A DNA stretch of 44,159 nucleotides from Solibaculum mannosilyticum (lineage in GTDB: Bacteria > Bacillota > Clostridia > Oscillospirales > Acutalibacteraceae). This document shows positions 31,039 to 39,203 of the stretch, piece by piece. The stretch is taken from the NCBI RefSeq assembly GCF_015140235.1, contig NZ_AP023321.1, positions 2,485,842-2,530,000 of the forward strand. Direction: 5' to 3'. Within the stretch, counting starts at the first letter, position 1. The number at the start of each line of letters is the position of its first letter. The notes beneath the pieces are model-generated. The model saw only the letters and a program-made list of their open reading frames with translations, had not been told where the DNA came from and made no database searches. The position numbers and the translations under genes are program-made.

Positions 31039-31926
31039 ATGATGTTTCGTACCGATTTGGCCGTGGAATGCCGGGAACTGGCGGGAAAATCCCTGCCGGC
31101 CGGTGTCAGCTACCACGAAGAAATAAGAGAAGATATCAAAACCATCTCCATGCATATCCAAGACGATCAAGGCAGCCATGCCCTTGGAAAGCCTAAAGGA
31201 CACTATATTACAGTCGAAACTCCTCCCTTCTCGGAAGCCGGCGAGGATATCGATGCACGTCTGACAGCCGTATCCCAAGCCCTCTCCTCCCTTTTGCCCA
31301 AAGACGGTTGTATCCTCGTGGTGGGACTGGGCAATTCCGCCATTACGCCTGATGCCCTCGGTCCCCGCACAGCTTCCAGGATCCTGGCCACCCGTCATTT
31401 AAAAGGGGAATTCGTCCGCGCCGCCGGGCTGGACGGCCTTCGCTCTGTAGCGGTACTTTCCCCCGGCGTATTGGGCCAGACAGGCATGGAGACCGGTGAA
31501 TTGCTTGCCGGCATTGTACAGCACATCCACCCTTCAGCCGTGATCGCTGTGGACGCGCTGGCCTCCCGCAGTCTGGACCGGTTGGGATGTACTGTTCAGC
31601 TGTCCGATACCGGCATTACCCCTGGCGCCGGCGTGGGCAATCGCCGCGCACTCATTAATCAGGAGTCTTTGGGAGTGCCTGTCATCGCTATGGGCGTTCC
31701 CACGGTAGTGGATGCCCTCACTTTGGCCGCTGATCTGACTCACCCTATGCCGGACGATGAACCCACTATCCGCAAAAAAATCGAACCTCAGGGACGGGGG
31801 ATGGTGGTCACGCCCAAGGAAATCGATCTCCTTATCGATCGGGCGGCTTTTCTGTTATCCCTTTCCATCAACGCCGCCTTACAGCCCACGCTCTCCCCTC
31901 AGGACCTTCTGTCTCTGGTCTCCTGA
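31039..31926 (+). CDS. gpr: germination protease GPR
   Basis: This 295-residue protease degrades small acid-soluble spore proteins at germination and is made as a zymogen in the forespore. The family start FRTDLAVECRELAGK, VVGLGNSAITPDALGPR, and SLDRLGCTVQLSDTGITPGAGVG are visible. ATG 31039 (a second ATG follows at 31042) lies eight bases after AGGAGGT; the frame extends back to 30883 but covers noncoding sequence. A short propeptide before TDLA is expected to be removed autocatalytically, by family knowledge. With spoVT it marks a spore former. I cannot place a convincing sigma-F/G promoter. Confidence 0.94.
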   Translation: MMFRTDLAVECRELAGKSLPAGVSYHEEIREDIKTISMHIQDDQGSHALGKPKGHYITVETPPFSEAGEDIDARLTAVSQALSSLLPKDGCILVVGLGNSAITPDALGPRTASRILATRHLKGEFVRAAGLDGLRSVAVLSPGVLGQTGMETGELLAGIVQHIHPSAVIAVDALASRSLDRLGCTVQLSDTGITPGAGVGNRRALINQESLGVPVIAMGVPTVVDALTLAADLTHPMPDDEPTIRKKIEPQGRGMVVTPKEIDLLIDRAAFLLSLSINAALQPTLSPQDLLSLVS

Positions 31927-32068
31927 AGGGGTCGTACCACTGGGTAAAAAAGCAAAAATGTATTTTGTGTTTTATATTTATCTATGCCACAATATATAGT
32001 ATCAAAATTGTTATTTGCTTCGCTGAATCACAAAGTACACTGCCTAGACCGCTTGATAAGCCCCTTGT

Positions 32069-32108
32069 TTTGTGCAAGTTTTCATGCATAAATAGCAAGT
32101 TGCACAAA
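32069..32108. repeat. inverted repeat TTTGTGCAA / TTGCACAAA
   Basis: TTTGTGCAA (32069-32077) and its exact complement TTGCACAAA (32100-32108) are 22 bases apart within the 589-bp gap between gpr and the G5/3D gene. It is a possible regulatory site. The rest of 31927-32160 holds no credible gene. Confidence 0.45.
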
Positions 32109-32160
32109 GTAAAATGACATTTTTTTACACCTTAAAAAATCAAACTTCCTCATATTGGGC

Positions 32161-32199
32161 GTTACAAAAGAGTGAAAAAATAGTTACAAACAGGTTACA
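32161..32199. promoter_or_regulatory. WalR-like direct-repeat array
   Basis: GTTACA occurs at 32161, 32183 and 32194, and the partial GTGAAA at 32172, all in one 11-bp register. Read on the minus strand, 32183-32199 is TGTAAC-N5-TGTAAC, an exact match to the WalR (YycF) consensus TGTWAH-N5-TGTWAH. WalRK controls cell-wall hydrolases in Firmicutes, and the downstream gene encodes a 3D-domain wall protein. The main promoter is about 190 bp further on, so a second, unplaced promoter may exist. Confidence 0.5.
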
Positions 32200-32391
32200 A
32201 GTTGCATTTTATACAACTTATCTTTTATTTTCGCCTCATTTCTTATGCGTTTCTACAAGAAAGCATCAAAGCTTGGAAACAAATGTTTCAAACACATGTT
32301 CACTACCGGATCTTCCAAAAAACAGGATAACACGCCTTGAAAGCCCCGTCCGGTTTGTATGGAATGACCAAATCAGGCCGTCTGACGCGGT

Positions 32392-32421
32392 TTGACAGCC
32401 GCCTCTCTCCGGCATTATAAT
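32392..32421 (+). promoter_or_regulatory. consensus sigma-A promoter for the G5/3D gene
   Basis: Perfect TTGACA (32392-32397), 18 bp, perfect TATAAT (32416-32421). The inferred start is near 32428, leaving a leader of roughly 88 nt. Confidence 0.85.
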
Positions 32422-32471
32422 AGGCGAGGCCAAGTTCAGAGGGCCTATTTCTTTTGATTTCGTTGCTACTG

Positions 32472-32497
32472 TGGCTCACCTGGAGCCAATCTTTTTT
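32472..32497 (+). terminator. leader terminator (attenuator) before the G5/3D gene
   Basis: TGGCTC (32472-32477) pairs with GAGCCA (32483-32488), five-base loop, followed by ATC and six T (32492-32497). It lies between promoter and start codon, so transcripts could end early. GAGGCCA at 32426-32432 could pair with TGGCTC, with one bulge, as an antiterminator, or with GGCCT at 32442-32446. Confidence 0.6.
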
Positions 32498-32515
32498 GAG
32501 TAAGGGGTAATCGAC

Positions 32516-33523
32516 ATGACAGACAAGAAACGTGTAACAGAGCGGATGTCTAAGATCCTAAAGAGCCGGATGTCTGCCGTTATTGTTCTCGCGACTGCTT
32601 GTGCCGCTGTCTTTATTCTAGCAGCTTACAATGTACAGACCGTCACGATTTTTGACGGTAACAATTCTCATTCCATCGCCACCACCAATCAGGATACCGA
32701 TGCTGTGCTGGAGCTGGCGGGTGTGTCTGTCTCCGACAAGGACTATGTAGACAGCCGCGATACCAACACCGGCGACCGCGAGATCACCATCCTGCGCGCC
32801 AACGAAGTTCCTTCTTCCCCGGTCAACGCCGTGACTGCCGATGCCAAATCGGTGAGCGTCTCTTATTACGGCATGCTGGCTGAGTACGGCAGCGGCGACG
32901 AGACCGACGATACGGTGGAGTATAGAACCATCGAAGTGGAAAAAGAGATCCCCTTTGAGCAGGTGGAGCGCACCAGCGATTCCCTCCCCAAGGGCACCCG
33001 TAAGCTGGAGACCAGCGGTCAGAACGGCGTAGCTGCCACTGTCTATAAGCAGAAGATCGTCGGCGGCCGTGTGGTAGAGTCGATCCTGGAAGGCGATGTG
33101 GTCAAGCAGGAGCCTGTAGATGAGGTCACTTTGGTGGGCACTTATGTGTACACCCCTGTCACCACCAGTTCCACTGTCTCCCAGCTGGACGCTTCCTCCG
33201 TGGCTCTGGATGCCAACGGTATGCCTATCTCGTACAAGAAGATTATCACCGGTTCAGCCACGGCTTACAACGGCCCCGGTAAGTTTACCGCCAGCGGCCG
33301 TCCCGCTATGAAGGGACATGTTGCAGTTGACCCCCGTGAGATCCCCTATGGCACCCGGCTTTACATCGTGTCAGCCGATGGTAAATTCAACTACGGCTAT
33401 TGCATCGCTGCAGATACCGGCGGGTTTATCTACAACAGCGATACGGTGGTAGACCTGTTCTTCGACACCTATGCGGAATGCGCCCAATTCGGCCGCCGCG
33501 ACGTAATTATTTACGTCCTGTAA
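32516..33523 (+). CDS. G5 and 3D domain cell-wall protein (YabE/RpfB-like)
   Basis: The 335-residue exported protein has one N-terminal membrane anchor (about 19-38, MSAVIVLATACAAVFILAAY). A short DUF348-like stretch follows (about 42-85), then a G5 domain (about 135-210) and a C-terminal 3D domain (about 245-335). The 3D domain has TGSATAYN, MKGHVAVDPREIPYGTRLYI and AADTGG, including its three aspartates. 3D domains resemble MltA-type lytic transglycosylase cores, so peptidoglycan cleavage is likely. It is shorter than B. subtilis YabE. AAGGGG precedes the ATG. Consensus promoter, leader terminator and WalR-like repeats suggest tight control. Confidence 0.9.
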   Translation: MTDKKRVTERMSKILKSRMSAVIVLATACAAVFILAAYNVQTVTIFDGNNSHSIATTNQDTDAVLELAGVSVSDKDYVDSRDTNTGDREITILRANEVPSSPVNAVTADAKSVSVSYYGMLAEYGSGDETDDTVEYRTIEVEKEIPFEQVERTSDSLPKGTRKLETSGQNGVAATVYKQKIVGGRVVESILEGDVVKQEPVDEVTLVGTYVYTPVTTSSTVSQLDASSVALDANGMPISYKKIITGSATAYNGPGKFTASGRPAMKGHVAVDPREIPYGTRLYIVSADGKFNYGYCIAADTGGFIYNSDTVVDLFFDTYAECAQFGRRDVIIYVL

Positions 33524-33600
33524 GGGCAGTCCGAAAATCAGGAAAGACAAGATCTGTTTCTCCTAAAAAATAAGATATCTCGGAATGGATAAAAAAATCT

Positions 33601-33635
33601 AGAGCGATGGGTAGTGTTTCCCATCGCTCTTTTTG
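33601..33635. terminator. intrinsic terminator between the 3D gene and ldh
   Basis: AGAGCGATGGG (33601-33611) pairs perfectly with CCCATCGCTCT (33620-33630), eight-base loop, then TTTTT. It serves the plus-strand 3D gene. Confidence 0.9.
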
Positions 33636-33707
33636 TTTGAAAATTTTGATAAGAGGCCGTGCAACGTCATACGAAAAATCAGAGCCTGTCTGGCGGATGG
33701 ATTGACA

Positions 33708-34655
33708 TCAGAACCCGATCTGCCGCGTCAAATCTTTAAGCGTGGCCGCTGACTGCTGCAGCGCCTTCTTCTCCTTTTGATCCAGTTTGACTTCAAGTAC
33801 ATGGGATGCACCGCTGCGGTCCACCACTGTGGGGGCACTGAGACATACATCCTCAATGCCGTACTCTCCGTGGAAGAGACTGGATACCGTCAAAATGGAA
33901 CGTTCATCCCGAAGGATGGCTTCCACAATGCGGCTGACTGCCAGGGCAATGGCATAATAAGTGGCTCCCTTTTTGAGTATAATGTCATAAGCGGCATTTT
34001 TTGTCTCCTCATACAGCTCCTGTTTGCCTACGCCGCGGATGTCACAGCGTTTGCACTGGTCGCAAAATTCTTTGACGTCCACACCGGCTACACTTGTCAG
34101 GCTCCAGGCCGCCAATTCGGAATCGCCGTGTTCCCCCATGATATAGGTATGGACGTTGCGGGGATCCACGTTGACACGCTCGCTGATGAGAAATTTTAGA
34201 CGGGCGGTATCCAACACCGTGCCTGATCCGATGACTCTATTGTAGGGCAGTCCCGACAGCTTACAGGTGATGGTGGTAAGAATGTCCACAGGGTTGGTGA
34301 CAATCAGCCAAATGGTGTTATCCCCGCTGTAGGGCTTCAGTTGTCCGACAATGTCACGGAAAATCTGTGCATTCCGTTTGAGCAGATCGATGCGGCTCTC
34401 CCCCGGCTTCTGACTGACGCCGGCGGTGATAATGATGATATCCGACCCTTTTACTGCACTGTAGTCCCCGGCCGTCACCTTGACCGGTGATAAAAAACTC
34501 ATGCCGTGATTCATATCCATAGCGTCGCTTTCTGCCTTTTCCCGGTCCAAATCCACCAGTACGATCTCCGACGCCAATCCGTTGATCATCAGGGTATAGG
34601 CGGTGGTGGATCCCACAAATCCCGCCCCGATGATTGAAATTTTTCCTTTGATCAA
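33708..34655 (-). CDS. ldh: L-lactate dehydrogenase
   Basis: This 315-residue NAD-dependent enzyme reduces pyruvate to lactate. It has the Rossmann start ISIIGAGFVGSTTAYTLM, TAGVSQKPGESRIDLLKRN, IVTNPVDILTT, IGSGTVLDTARL and the catalytic YIMGEHGDSE. Gln in GVSQKPGESR, where malate dehydrogenases have Arg, supports lactate specificity. The start is taken as TTG at 34655, eight bases after GGAGG. The frame runs 19 codons further upstream, but that extension precedes the Rossmann fold and overlaps the ribosome binding site. It diverges from the zinc-ribbon gene. Confidence 0.95.
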   Translation of the reverse strand: MIKGKISIIGAGFVGSTTAYTLMINGLASEIVLVDLDREKAESDAMDMNHGMSFLSPVKVTAGDYSAVKGSDIIIITAGVSQKPGESRIDLLKRNAQIFRDIVGQLKPYSGDNTIWLIVTNPVDILTTITCKLSGLPYNRVIGSGTVLDTARLKFLISERVNVDPRNVHTYIMGEHGDSELAAWSLTSVAGVDVKEFCDQCKRCDIRGVGKQELYEETKNAAYDIILKKGATYYAIALAVSRIVEAILRDERSILTVSSLFHGEYGIEDVCLSAPTVVDRSGASHVLEVKLDQKEKKALQQSAATLKDLTRQIGF

Positions 34656-34735
34656 TGGTTTCACCTCCCCATGTTCATTGTTTGTGGCTATGTCACGTTT
34701 TATCCTTGGCAAATTGTTATCTTGGCAAGAAACAC

Positions 34736-34765
34736 TTGACTTTTCTCTTTTATCAATGGTATAGT
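34736..34765 (+). promoter_or_regulatory. promoter for the zinc-ribbon membrane protein gene
   Basis: TTGACT (34736-34741), 18 bp, TATAGT (34760-34765); each has five of six consensus bases. The leader is about 80 nt. Confidence 0.7.
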
Positions 34766-34852
34766 ATTCTCAATCAATATGGATAGATTTATCTTTTATT
34801 CGAGGCTTGATTCAGGGAATTTTTACCAATTTATCTTTGGGGAGGAACTTGT

Positions 34853-35365
34853 ATGTTTTTTGTCGGTATTGCTCTATTGCTGATCAGCTTGGTGCTGGCC
34901 ATAGGGTCCCAGGTGATGCTGGCCCTCTGCATCTATAACGATGCCAAAGCCCGCGGCGATCAGAACGCCGTCCTATTCGCCGTATTGTCAGGCGTGCTGG
35001 GGGTTATCCCGGCCATTATTTATCTGGTCCTGCGCTCCAATTCCGGCCCTGATACCGCTCTGATGTGCCCCAACTGCGGCGTCGTGCTTCCCCAAGGTGC
35101 TTCCCATTGCCCCAGCTGCGGTATGCCCCATCCCAAAGCCCGTATCATCCCTCCGGATGCTAACGTCCGTTCCAAACGGGCCAAGGGCCTGTTGATTGGT
35201 TGGATTGTATCCCTTGTATTATCCATTGTGTTGATTGTCGTAAGCGTTGTATTTATGGGAATGGGTGCTTTCTCTTTGGCCCAAGATTATAATTCCAACT
35301 CTTATCATTACTCGTATAACTATAACGATTCTCTGGACCGTTATCTTAATGATTACTACTATTGA
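34853..35365 (+). CDS. zinc-ribbon membrane protein of unknown function
   Basis: The 170-residue protein has two N-terminal membrane helices (about 4-27 and 42-60) and a zinc ribbon CPNC...CPSC (about 72-92). A third membrane helix follows (about 113-140), then a Tyr/Asn/Ser-rich tail ending DRYLNDYYY. The ribbon lies between helices. Small proteins with this layout are common in Firmicutes, but no precise role is known. GGGGAGG precedes the ATG. It has its own promoter and terminator. Confidence 0.85.
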   Translation: MFFVGIALLLISLVLAIGSQVMLALCIYNDAKARGDQNAVLFAVLSGVLGVIPAIIYLVLRSNSGPDTALMCPNCGVVLPQGASHCPSCGMPHPKARIIPPDANVRSKRAKGLLIGWIVSLVLSIVLIVVSVVFMGMGAFSLAQDYNSNSYHYSYNYNDSLDRYLNDYYY

Positions 35366-35377
35366 TCATGGCTTCTC

Positions 35378-35419
35378 AACCTGTGCAACGCCTGAGTCCG
35401 GGGTTGCACAGGTTTTTTT
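35378..35419 (+). terminator. intrinsic terminator after the zinc-ribbon gene
   Basis: AACCTGTGCAAC (35378-35389) pairs perfectly with GTTGCACAGGTT (35403-35414), 13-base loop, within a run of seven T. Confidence 0.92.
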
Positions 35420-35466
35420 ATGTCAGATCCGCTTTTGGTTTGTCACTATTTTTTCCAGCCCACTCC

Positions 35467-35516
35467 TTGATTTTTACAAAACGCCTTGCTATAATGGAGT
35501 AAATTTTATTTACTCC
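35467..35516 (+). promoter_or_regulatory. ABC exporter promoter with overlapping palindrome
   Basis: TTGATT (35467-35472), 17 bp, TATAAT (35490-35495) preceded by an extended TGC. Directly downstream GGAGTAAA (35496-35503) and TTTACTCC (35509-35516) form an inverted repeat across the expected transcription start, placed as for a repressor. No regulator gene is adjacent. Confidence 0.75.
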
Positions 35517-35546
35517 CCTGGTGGGATAAGAAATGAGGTATACATT

Positions 35547-36251
35547 ATGCTAGCCGTCTCTCATCTGACCAAACGGTATTCTTCCGCATTGGCCAACGCT
35601 GATATTTCTTTTGTCGTCCAGCCGGGCGAGGTGTCTGTCCTGCTGGGACCCAACGGCGCCGGCAAATCCACTGCCGTCAAGTGCATTGTGGGACTTCTCC
35701 GCTTTGAGGGGGAGATCACGGTGTGCGGCCATCCTAACAAATCGCTGGAGGCCAAACGGGTGCTGGGATATGTGCCGGAAATGCCGGCCCTTTATGAACT
35801 CCTTACAGTGGAAGAACATCTGGAATTCATCGCCCGTGCCTATGAGCTCAAAGACTGGAAGCCATGGGCTCAGACGCTGATGGACCGTTTCGAGCTGACA
35901 GACAAAAAGGATAAGCTGGGCAGTGAATTATCCAAAGGCATGCAGCAAAAGGTAAGCATCTGTGCGGCGTTATTGCCGGTACCTAAGGTGATCTTATTTG
36001 ACGAACCTATGGTGGGCTTGGATCCACACGCCATCAAGGAACTGAAAAAGCTGTTTTTGGAACTCAAACAGGGCGGATGCTCGGTCATTATCTCCACCCA
36101 TATGCTGGACAGCGTGGATGAATTGTGGGATTCGGCCCACATCATGATGGGCGGACGTATTGCCGCTTCCCGCACAAGGGAGGAAATTGAACGCCAAAAT
36201 GAGAACTTGGAGGATCTGTTCTTCCAGATCACCGAGGGGGGTTCCAAATGA
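35547..36251 (+). CDS. ABC transporter ATP-binding protein
   Basis: The 234-residue ATPase has Walker A LLGPNGAGKSTAVK near residue 35, the signature LSKGMQQKVSI (a variant of LSGGQ), Walker B VILFDEPMVGLD and the switch histidine in ISTHMLD. GAGGT lies eight bases before ATG 35547; the frame extends back across the promoter and is trimmed. It overlaps the permease gene by four bases. It powers the exporter encoded next; the substrate is unknown. Confidence 0.94.
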   Translation: MLAVSHLTKRYSSALANADISFVVQPGEVSVLLGPNGAGKSTAVKCIVGLLRFEGEITVCGHPNKSLEAKRVLGYVPEMPALYELLTVEEHLEFIARAYELKDWKPWAQTLMDRFELTDKKDKLGSELSKGMQQKVSICAALLPVPKVILFDEPMVGLDPHAIKELKKLFLELKQGGCSVIISTHMLDSVDELWDSAHIMMGGRIAASRTREEIERQNENLEDLFFQITEGGSK

Positions 36252-37867
36252 ACGCTCTGGTTTACCTTCCTGTTACTTCTATTAAAAACAGCATCAAACA
36301 GTTAAAAAATAAGCCTTCCCGTCTGGTAGGTTATCTGGTGGTGGCCTGTATCTTTGTGATGCTGTTGTTTACCTCTTTCCTCAGCCCGGAACCCGACCGT
36401 GAGGATTTCCCTCAGGCAGATATCCATTTGTTCGGTGTTATCGTCATAGCCCTGGGACTTTTGTTCTTTGGCCTTTACGTCTACCAGGGCCTCTCCCGGG
36501 GCAGCAGTTTCTTCTCCCTGCCGGACGCTAATCTGTTATTCTGTGCGCCGGTCTCTCCAAAACGCATTCTGGTGTACGGCCTCTTAAAACAGATGGGGGT
36601 TACGATCCTGGCCAGTGTCTTTATTGTATTCCAGCTCCCCAATCTGCGCAACTTCTTCGGCTTAGGCGCTGATTCCTTAGTTTATATCTTTATCGGATAT
36701 GTACTCATGCTGTTTCTGGGCAACCTCTTCTGTATCTGGCTTTACTCCACGGTCAGCCAATCCCCTTCCCGCAAAAAGGTTGTCAAAGTCATCCTGGCAG
36801 CTCTGGCGGCGGCAGTTCTGATCTGGTTCGGTGTGGAGGCCGCTTCGACCAAGGATCTCTATGGATCGGTCATCAAGGTATTCGATTCCTTTGCCCTGAC
36901 CTGTATCCCCATTATGGGGTGGATCAAAGGTTTTATCATGGCGGCTATCGCCGGATCCTGGGTGGAAGCAATCATCTGGCTTGTCTTATCCCTGGCGGGC
37001 GGCGGTCTGATGATCCTAGGTGTCCTGCGTTCCGACGCCGACTATTATGAAGATATCCTGCTGTCCACCGAGACCACCTATCAGACCAAGCAGGCCCAAA
37101 AAGAGGGCAATCTCAATATGAGTATGGGAAAAGCCAAGGTCCGGAAAGGCGATACCGGCCTCAAAGGCGGAAAGGGCGCTTCTACTCTATTTTACCGCAG
37201 GCTCCGGGAAAACCGGAAAAAACATATCCTCTGGATGGACGGCGTCAGTCTCGTCTATCTGGCCATCGCTTTGTTGTTCGGCTTCATTTTCCGGGAGGAA
37301 ATGCAGGCGGGCGATCTCTTCCCTCCCCTCTTTATTTTAGGCATGTCGGCTTATATGGGCATTATTTTCAGCTGTACCACCGGCTTTGTCAAAGAGATCA
37401 CCAAGCCCTATATCTACCTGATCCCTCAATCCCCATTTCAGAAACTGTTGTGGTCGGCAGCTTATGACTGTCTCAAACCCTTCGGCGATGCCCTTCTGGT
37501 TTACGGCGTGTTAGCGCTGGCGGGCGGATGTCCCCCCCTGACAGCCATATCCTGCGGCTTGACCTTCGGCAGTTTCTCCTCCCTCTATGCCTGCTGCAAC
37601 ATCTTGATGCAGCGCATCTTTGGATCGGGTTCCGGCAAAAGCGCCGCTTCCCGTCTCACCAAGGGCCAGGGCATGCTGTTTTTGCTCTACATGCTGGCTG
37701 TAATGATCCTTTTGGTCCCAGGTATTGTAGTGAGCGTTATCGTATCCTTTGCCCTCCCCTCCAGTATCCAGGCCCTGGGTGTTTTGGCCCTGTTCGTATG
37801 GAATATGGGGCTTTCGGCAGTGGTACTGGTCCTCAGCCGCAACGTACTGAATAACATGGAATCCTAA
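36248..37867 (+). CDS. ABC exporter permease (putative ABC exporter family)
   Basis: The 539-residue integral membrane protein has about 12 hydrophobic segments and the N-terminal stretch SIKNSIKQLKNKPSRLVGYL. It then reads FFSLPDANLLFCAPVSPKRI, typical of the putative ABC exporter family (YthQ-like). Two halves of about six helices flank a hydrophilic region at about 275-330. The start ATGA overlaps the ATPase stop, so the pair is translationally coupled. The substrate is unknown. Confidence 0.88.
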   Translation: MNALVYLPVTSIKNSIKQLKNKPSRLVGYLVVACIFVMLLFTSFLSPEPDREDFPQADIHLFGVIVIALGLLFFGLYVYQGLSRGSSFFSLPDANLLFCAPVSPKRILVYGLLKQMGVTILASVFIVFQLPNLRNFFGLGADSLVYIFIGYVLMLFLGNLFCIWLYSTVSQSPSRKKVVKVILAALAAAVLIWFGVEAASTKDLYGSVIKVFDSFALTCIPIMGWIKGFIMAAIAGSWVEAIIWLVLSLAGGGLMILGVLRSDADYYEDILLSTETTYQTKQAQKEGNLNMSMGKAKVRKGDTGLKGGKGASTLFYRRLRENRKKHILWMDGVSLVYLAIALLFGFIFREEMQAGDLFPPLFILGMSAYMGIIFSCTTGFVKEITKPYIYLIPQSPFQKLLWSAAYDCLKPFGDALLVYGVLALAGGCPPLTAISCGLTFGSFSSLYACCNILMQRIFGSGSGKSAASRLTKGQGMLFLLYMLAVMILLVPGIVVSVIVSFALPSSIQALGVLALFVWNMGLSAVVLVLSRNVLNNMES

Positions 37868-37920
37868 CAGACATAACCGATCCCATATTTACATATTAGT
37901 AGAAACGGAGGACGATCCCT

Positions 37921-39165
37921 ATGTATGATCTTATCCCCTTGGGAAAACGGGCTAAAGAAGCGGCCCGTATCCTAGCCACTGCCTCTACATCTCAGAAAAA
38001 CAAGGCCCTTCTTTGTGTGGCCGATGCTCTTGTATCCCAGATGGACGGCATTCTCACAGCCAACCGCCAGGATCTGGATGCCGGACGTGAAGCCGGGCTT
38101 CGGCCCTCCCTGCTGGACCGGTTGAGCCTCAGCGAAGACCGCATCCGTGGTATGGCGGAAGGTGTGCGCAAAGTGGCCGCCTTGCCCGATCCGGTGGGAC
38201 AGCAATTGGAAGGCAAGACGCTGGAAAATGGTCTGAAAATGACAAAGATCCGTGTACCTATGGGGGTGATCGGCATCATTTATGAAGCCCGCCCCAATGT
38301 TACATCAGATGCCGCCGCACTGTGTATCAAGGCGGGCAATGCCGTCATTTTGCGAGGCGGCAAGGAGGCTTTCCATTCCAATCTAGCCATCTGCCGCGTC
38401 ATGCGGGATGCTTTTCAGCAGGCCGGATTGCCGCAGGACTGCGTGCAGCTTATCGAGGATACTTCCCGAGAAACTGCCACGGCTTTCATGCGTCTCAACG
38501 GCTATTTGGACGTACTGATCCCCAGGGGCGGCGGCGGCCTGATCCGTTCGGTGGTGGAAAATGCCACTGTACCGGTCATTGAAACCGGTGTAGGAAACTG
38601 TCATGTGTATGTAGAACATACAGCTGACCTTCACATGGCTACAGATATCATCTTTAACGCCAAAACATCACGGCCTTCGGTATGCAATGCCATTGAAACT
38701 GTGCTGGTTGACCGCGAAATTGCCTCCCAGGCCTTACCGATGATCTATGAGAAACTCAAAGAGAAATCGGTAGAAGTGCGGGGATGCCCGGAAACCCTTC
38801 AGATTCTCCCCGATGCTGTACCTGCTTCCGAAGAGGATTGGGGAACAGAATATTTGGACTATATTTTATCGGTCAAAGTGGTGGACGGCATCGATGAGGC
38901 CATCGACCACATCACACAATACGGCAGCGGCCACAGCGAATGCATCGTGACTTCCAACTATTTTGCCGCCCAGACATTCACCGATCATGTGGATGCAGCG
39001 GCGGTATACGTCAATGCTTCCACCCGGTTCACCGACGGCGAACAACTGGGGATGGGGGCTGAAATCGGCATCTCCACCCAAAAATTGCACGCCCGCGGAC
39101 CCATGGGTCTGCCGGAATTGACCACCTGTAAATTTATCATCCAGGGCTGCGGACAAATCCGCTGA
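37921..39165 (+). CDS. proA: glutamate-5-semialdehyde dehydrogenase
   Basis: This 414-residue NADPH enzyme reduces glutamyl phosphate to the semialdehyde in proline synthesis. Typical motifs are IGIIYEARPNVTSDAAALC, GNAVILRGGKEAFHSN, IPRGGGGLIRSVVENA and SRPSVCNAIETVL with the catalytic Cys near residue 255. The C-terminus RGPMGLPELTTCKF matches the family. GGAGG precedes the ATG. The usual partner proB is not beside it; the gene instead precedes a small unknown gene by 38 bp. Confidence 0.96.
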   Translation: MYDLIPLGKRAKEAARILATASTSQKNKALLCVADALVSQMDGILTANRQDLDAGREAGLRPSLLDRLSLSEDRIRGMAEGVRKVAALPDPVGQQLEGKTLENGLKMTKIRVPMGVIGIIYEARPNVTSDAAALCIKAGNAVILRGGKEAFHSNLAICRVMRDAFQQAGLPQDCVQLIEDTSRETATAFMRLNGYLDVLIPRGGGGLIRSVVENATVPVIETGVGNCHVYVEHTADLHMATDIIFNAKTSRPSVCNAIETVLVDREIASQALPMIYEKLKEKSVEVRGCPETLQILPDAVPASEEDWGTEYLDYILSVKVVDGIDEAIDHITQYGSGHSECIVTSNYFAAQTFTDHVDAAAVYVNASTRFTDGEQLGMGAEIGISTQKLHARGPMGLPELTTCKFIIQGCGQIR

Positions 39166-39203
39166 CGTCCTGCGGGCGGTGCAACCACAAGGAGGATCCC
39201 CTT

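Noticed and set aside
32114..32395. Open frame in the gpr-3D gap
   Set aside because: It spans the WalR-like repeats and the -35 box, has no ribosome binding site, and has unlikely composition.
35247..35546. N-terminal extension of the ABC ATPase frame
   Set aside because: It crosses the terminator of the upstream gene and the exporter promoter.
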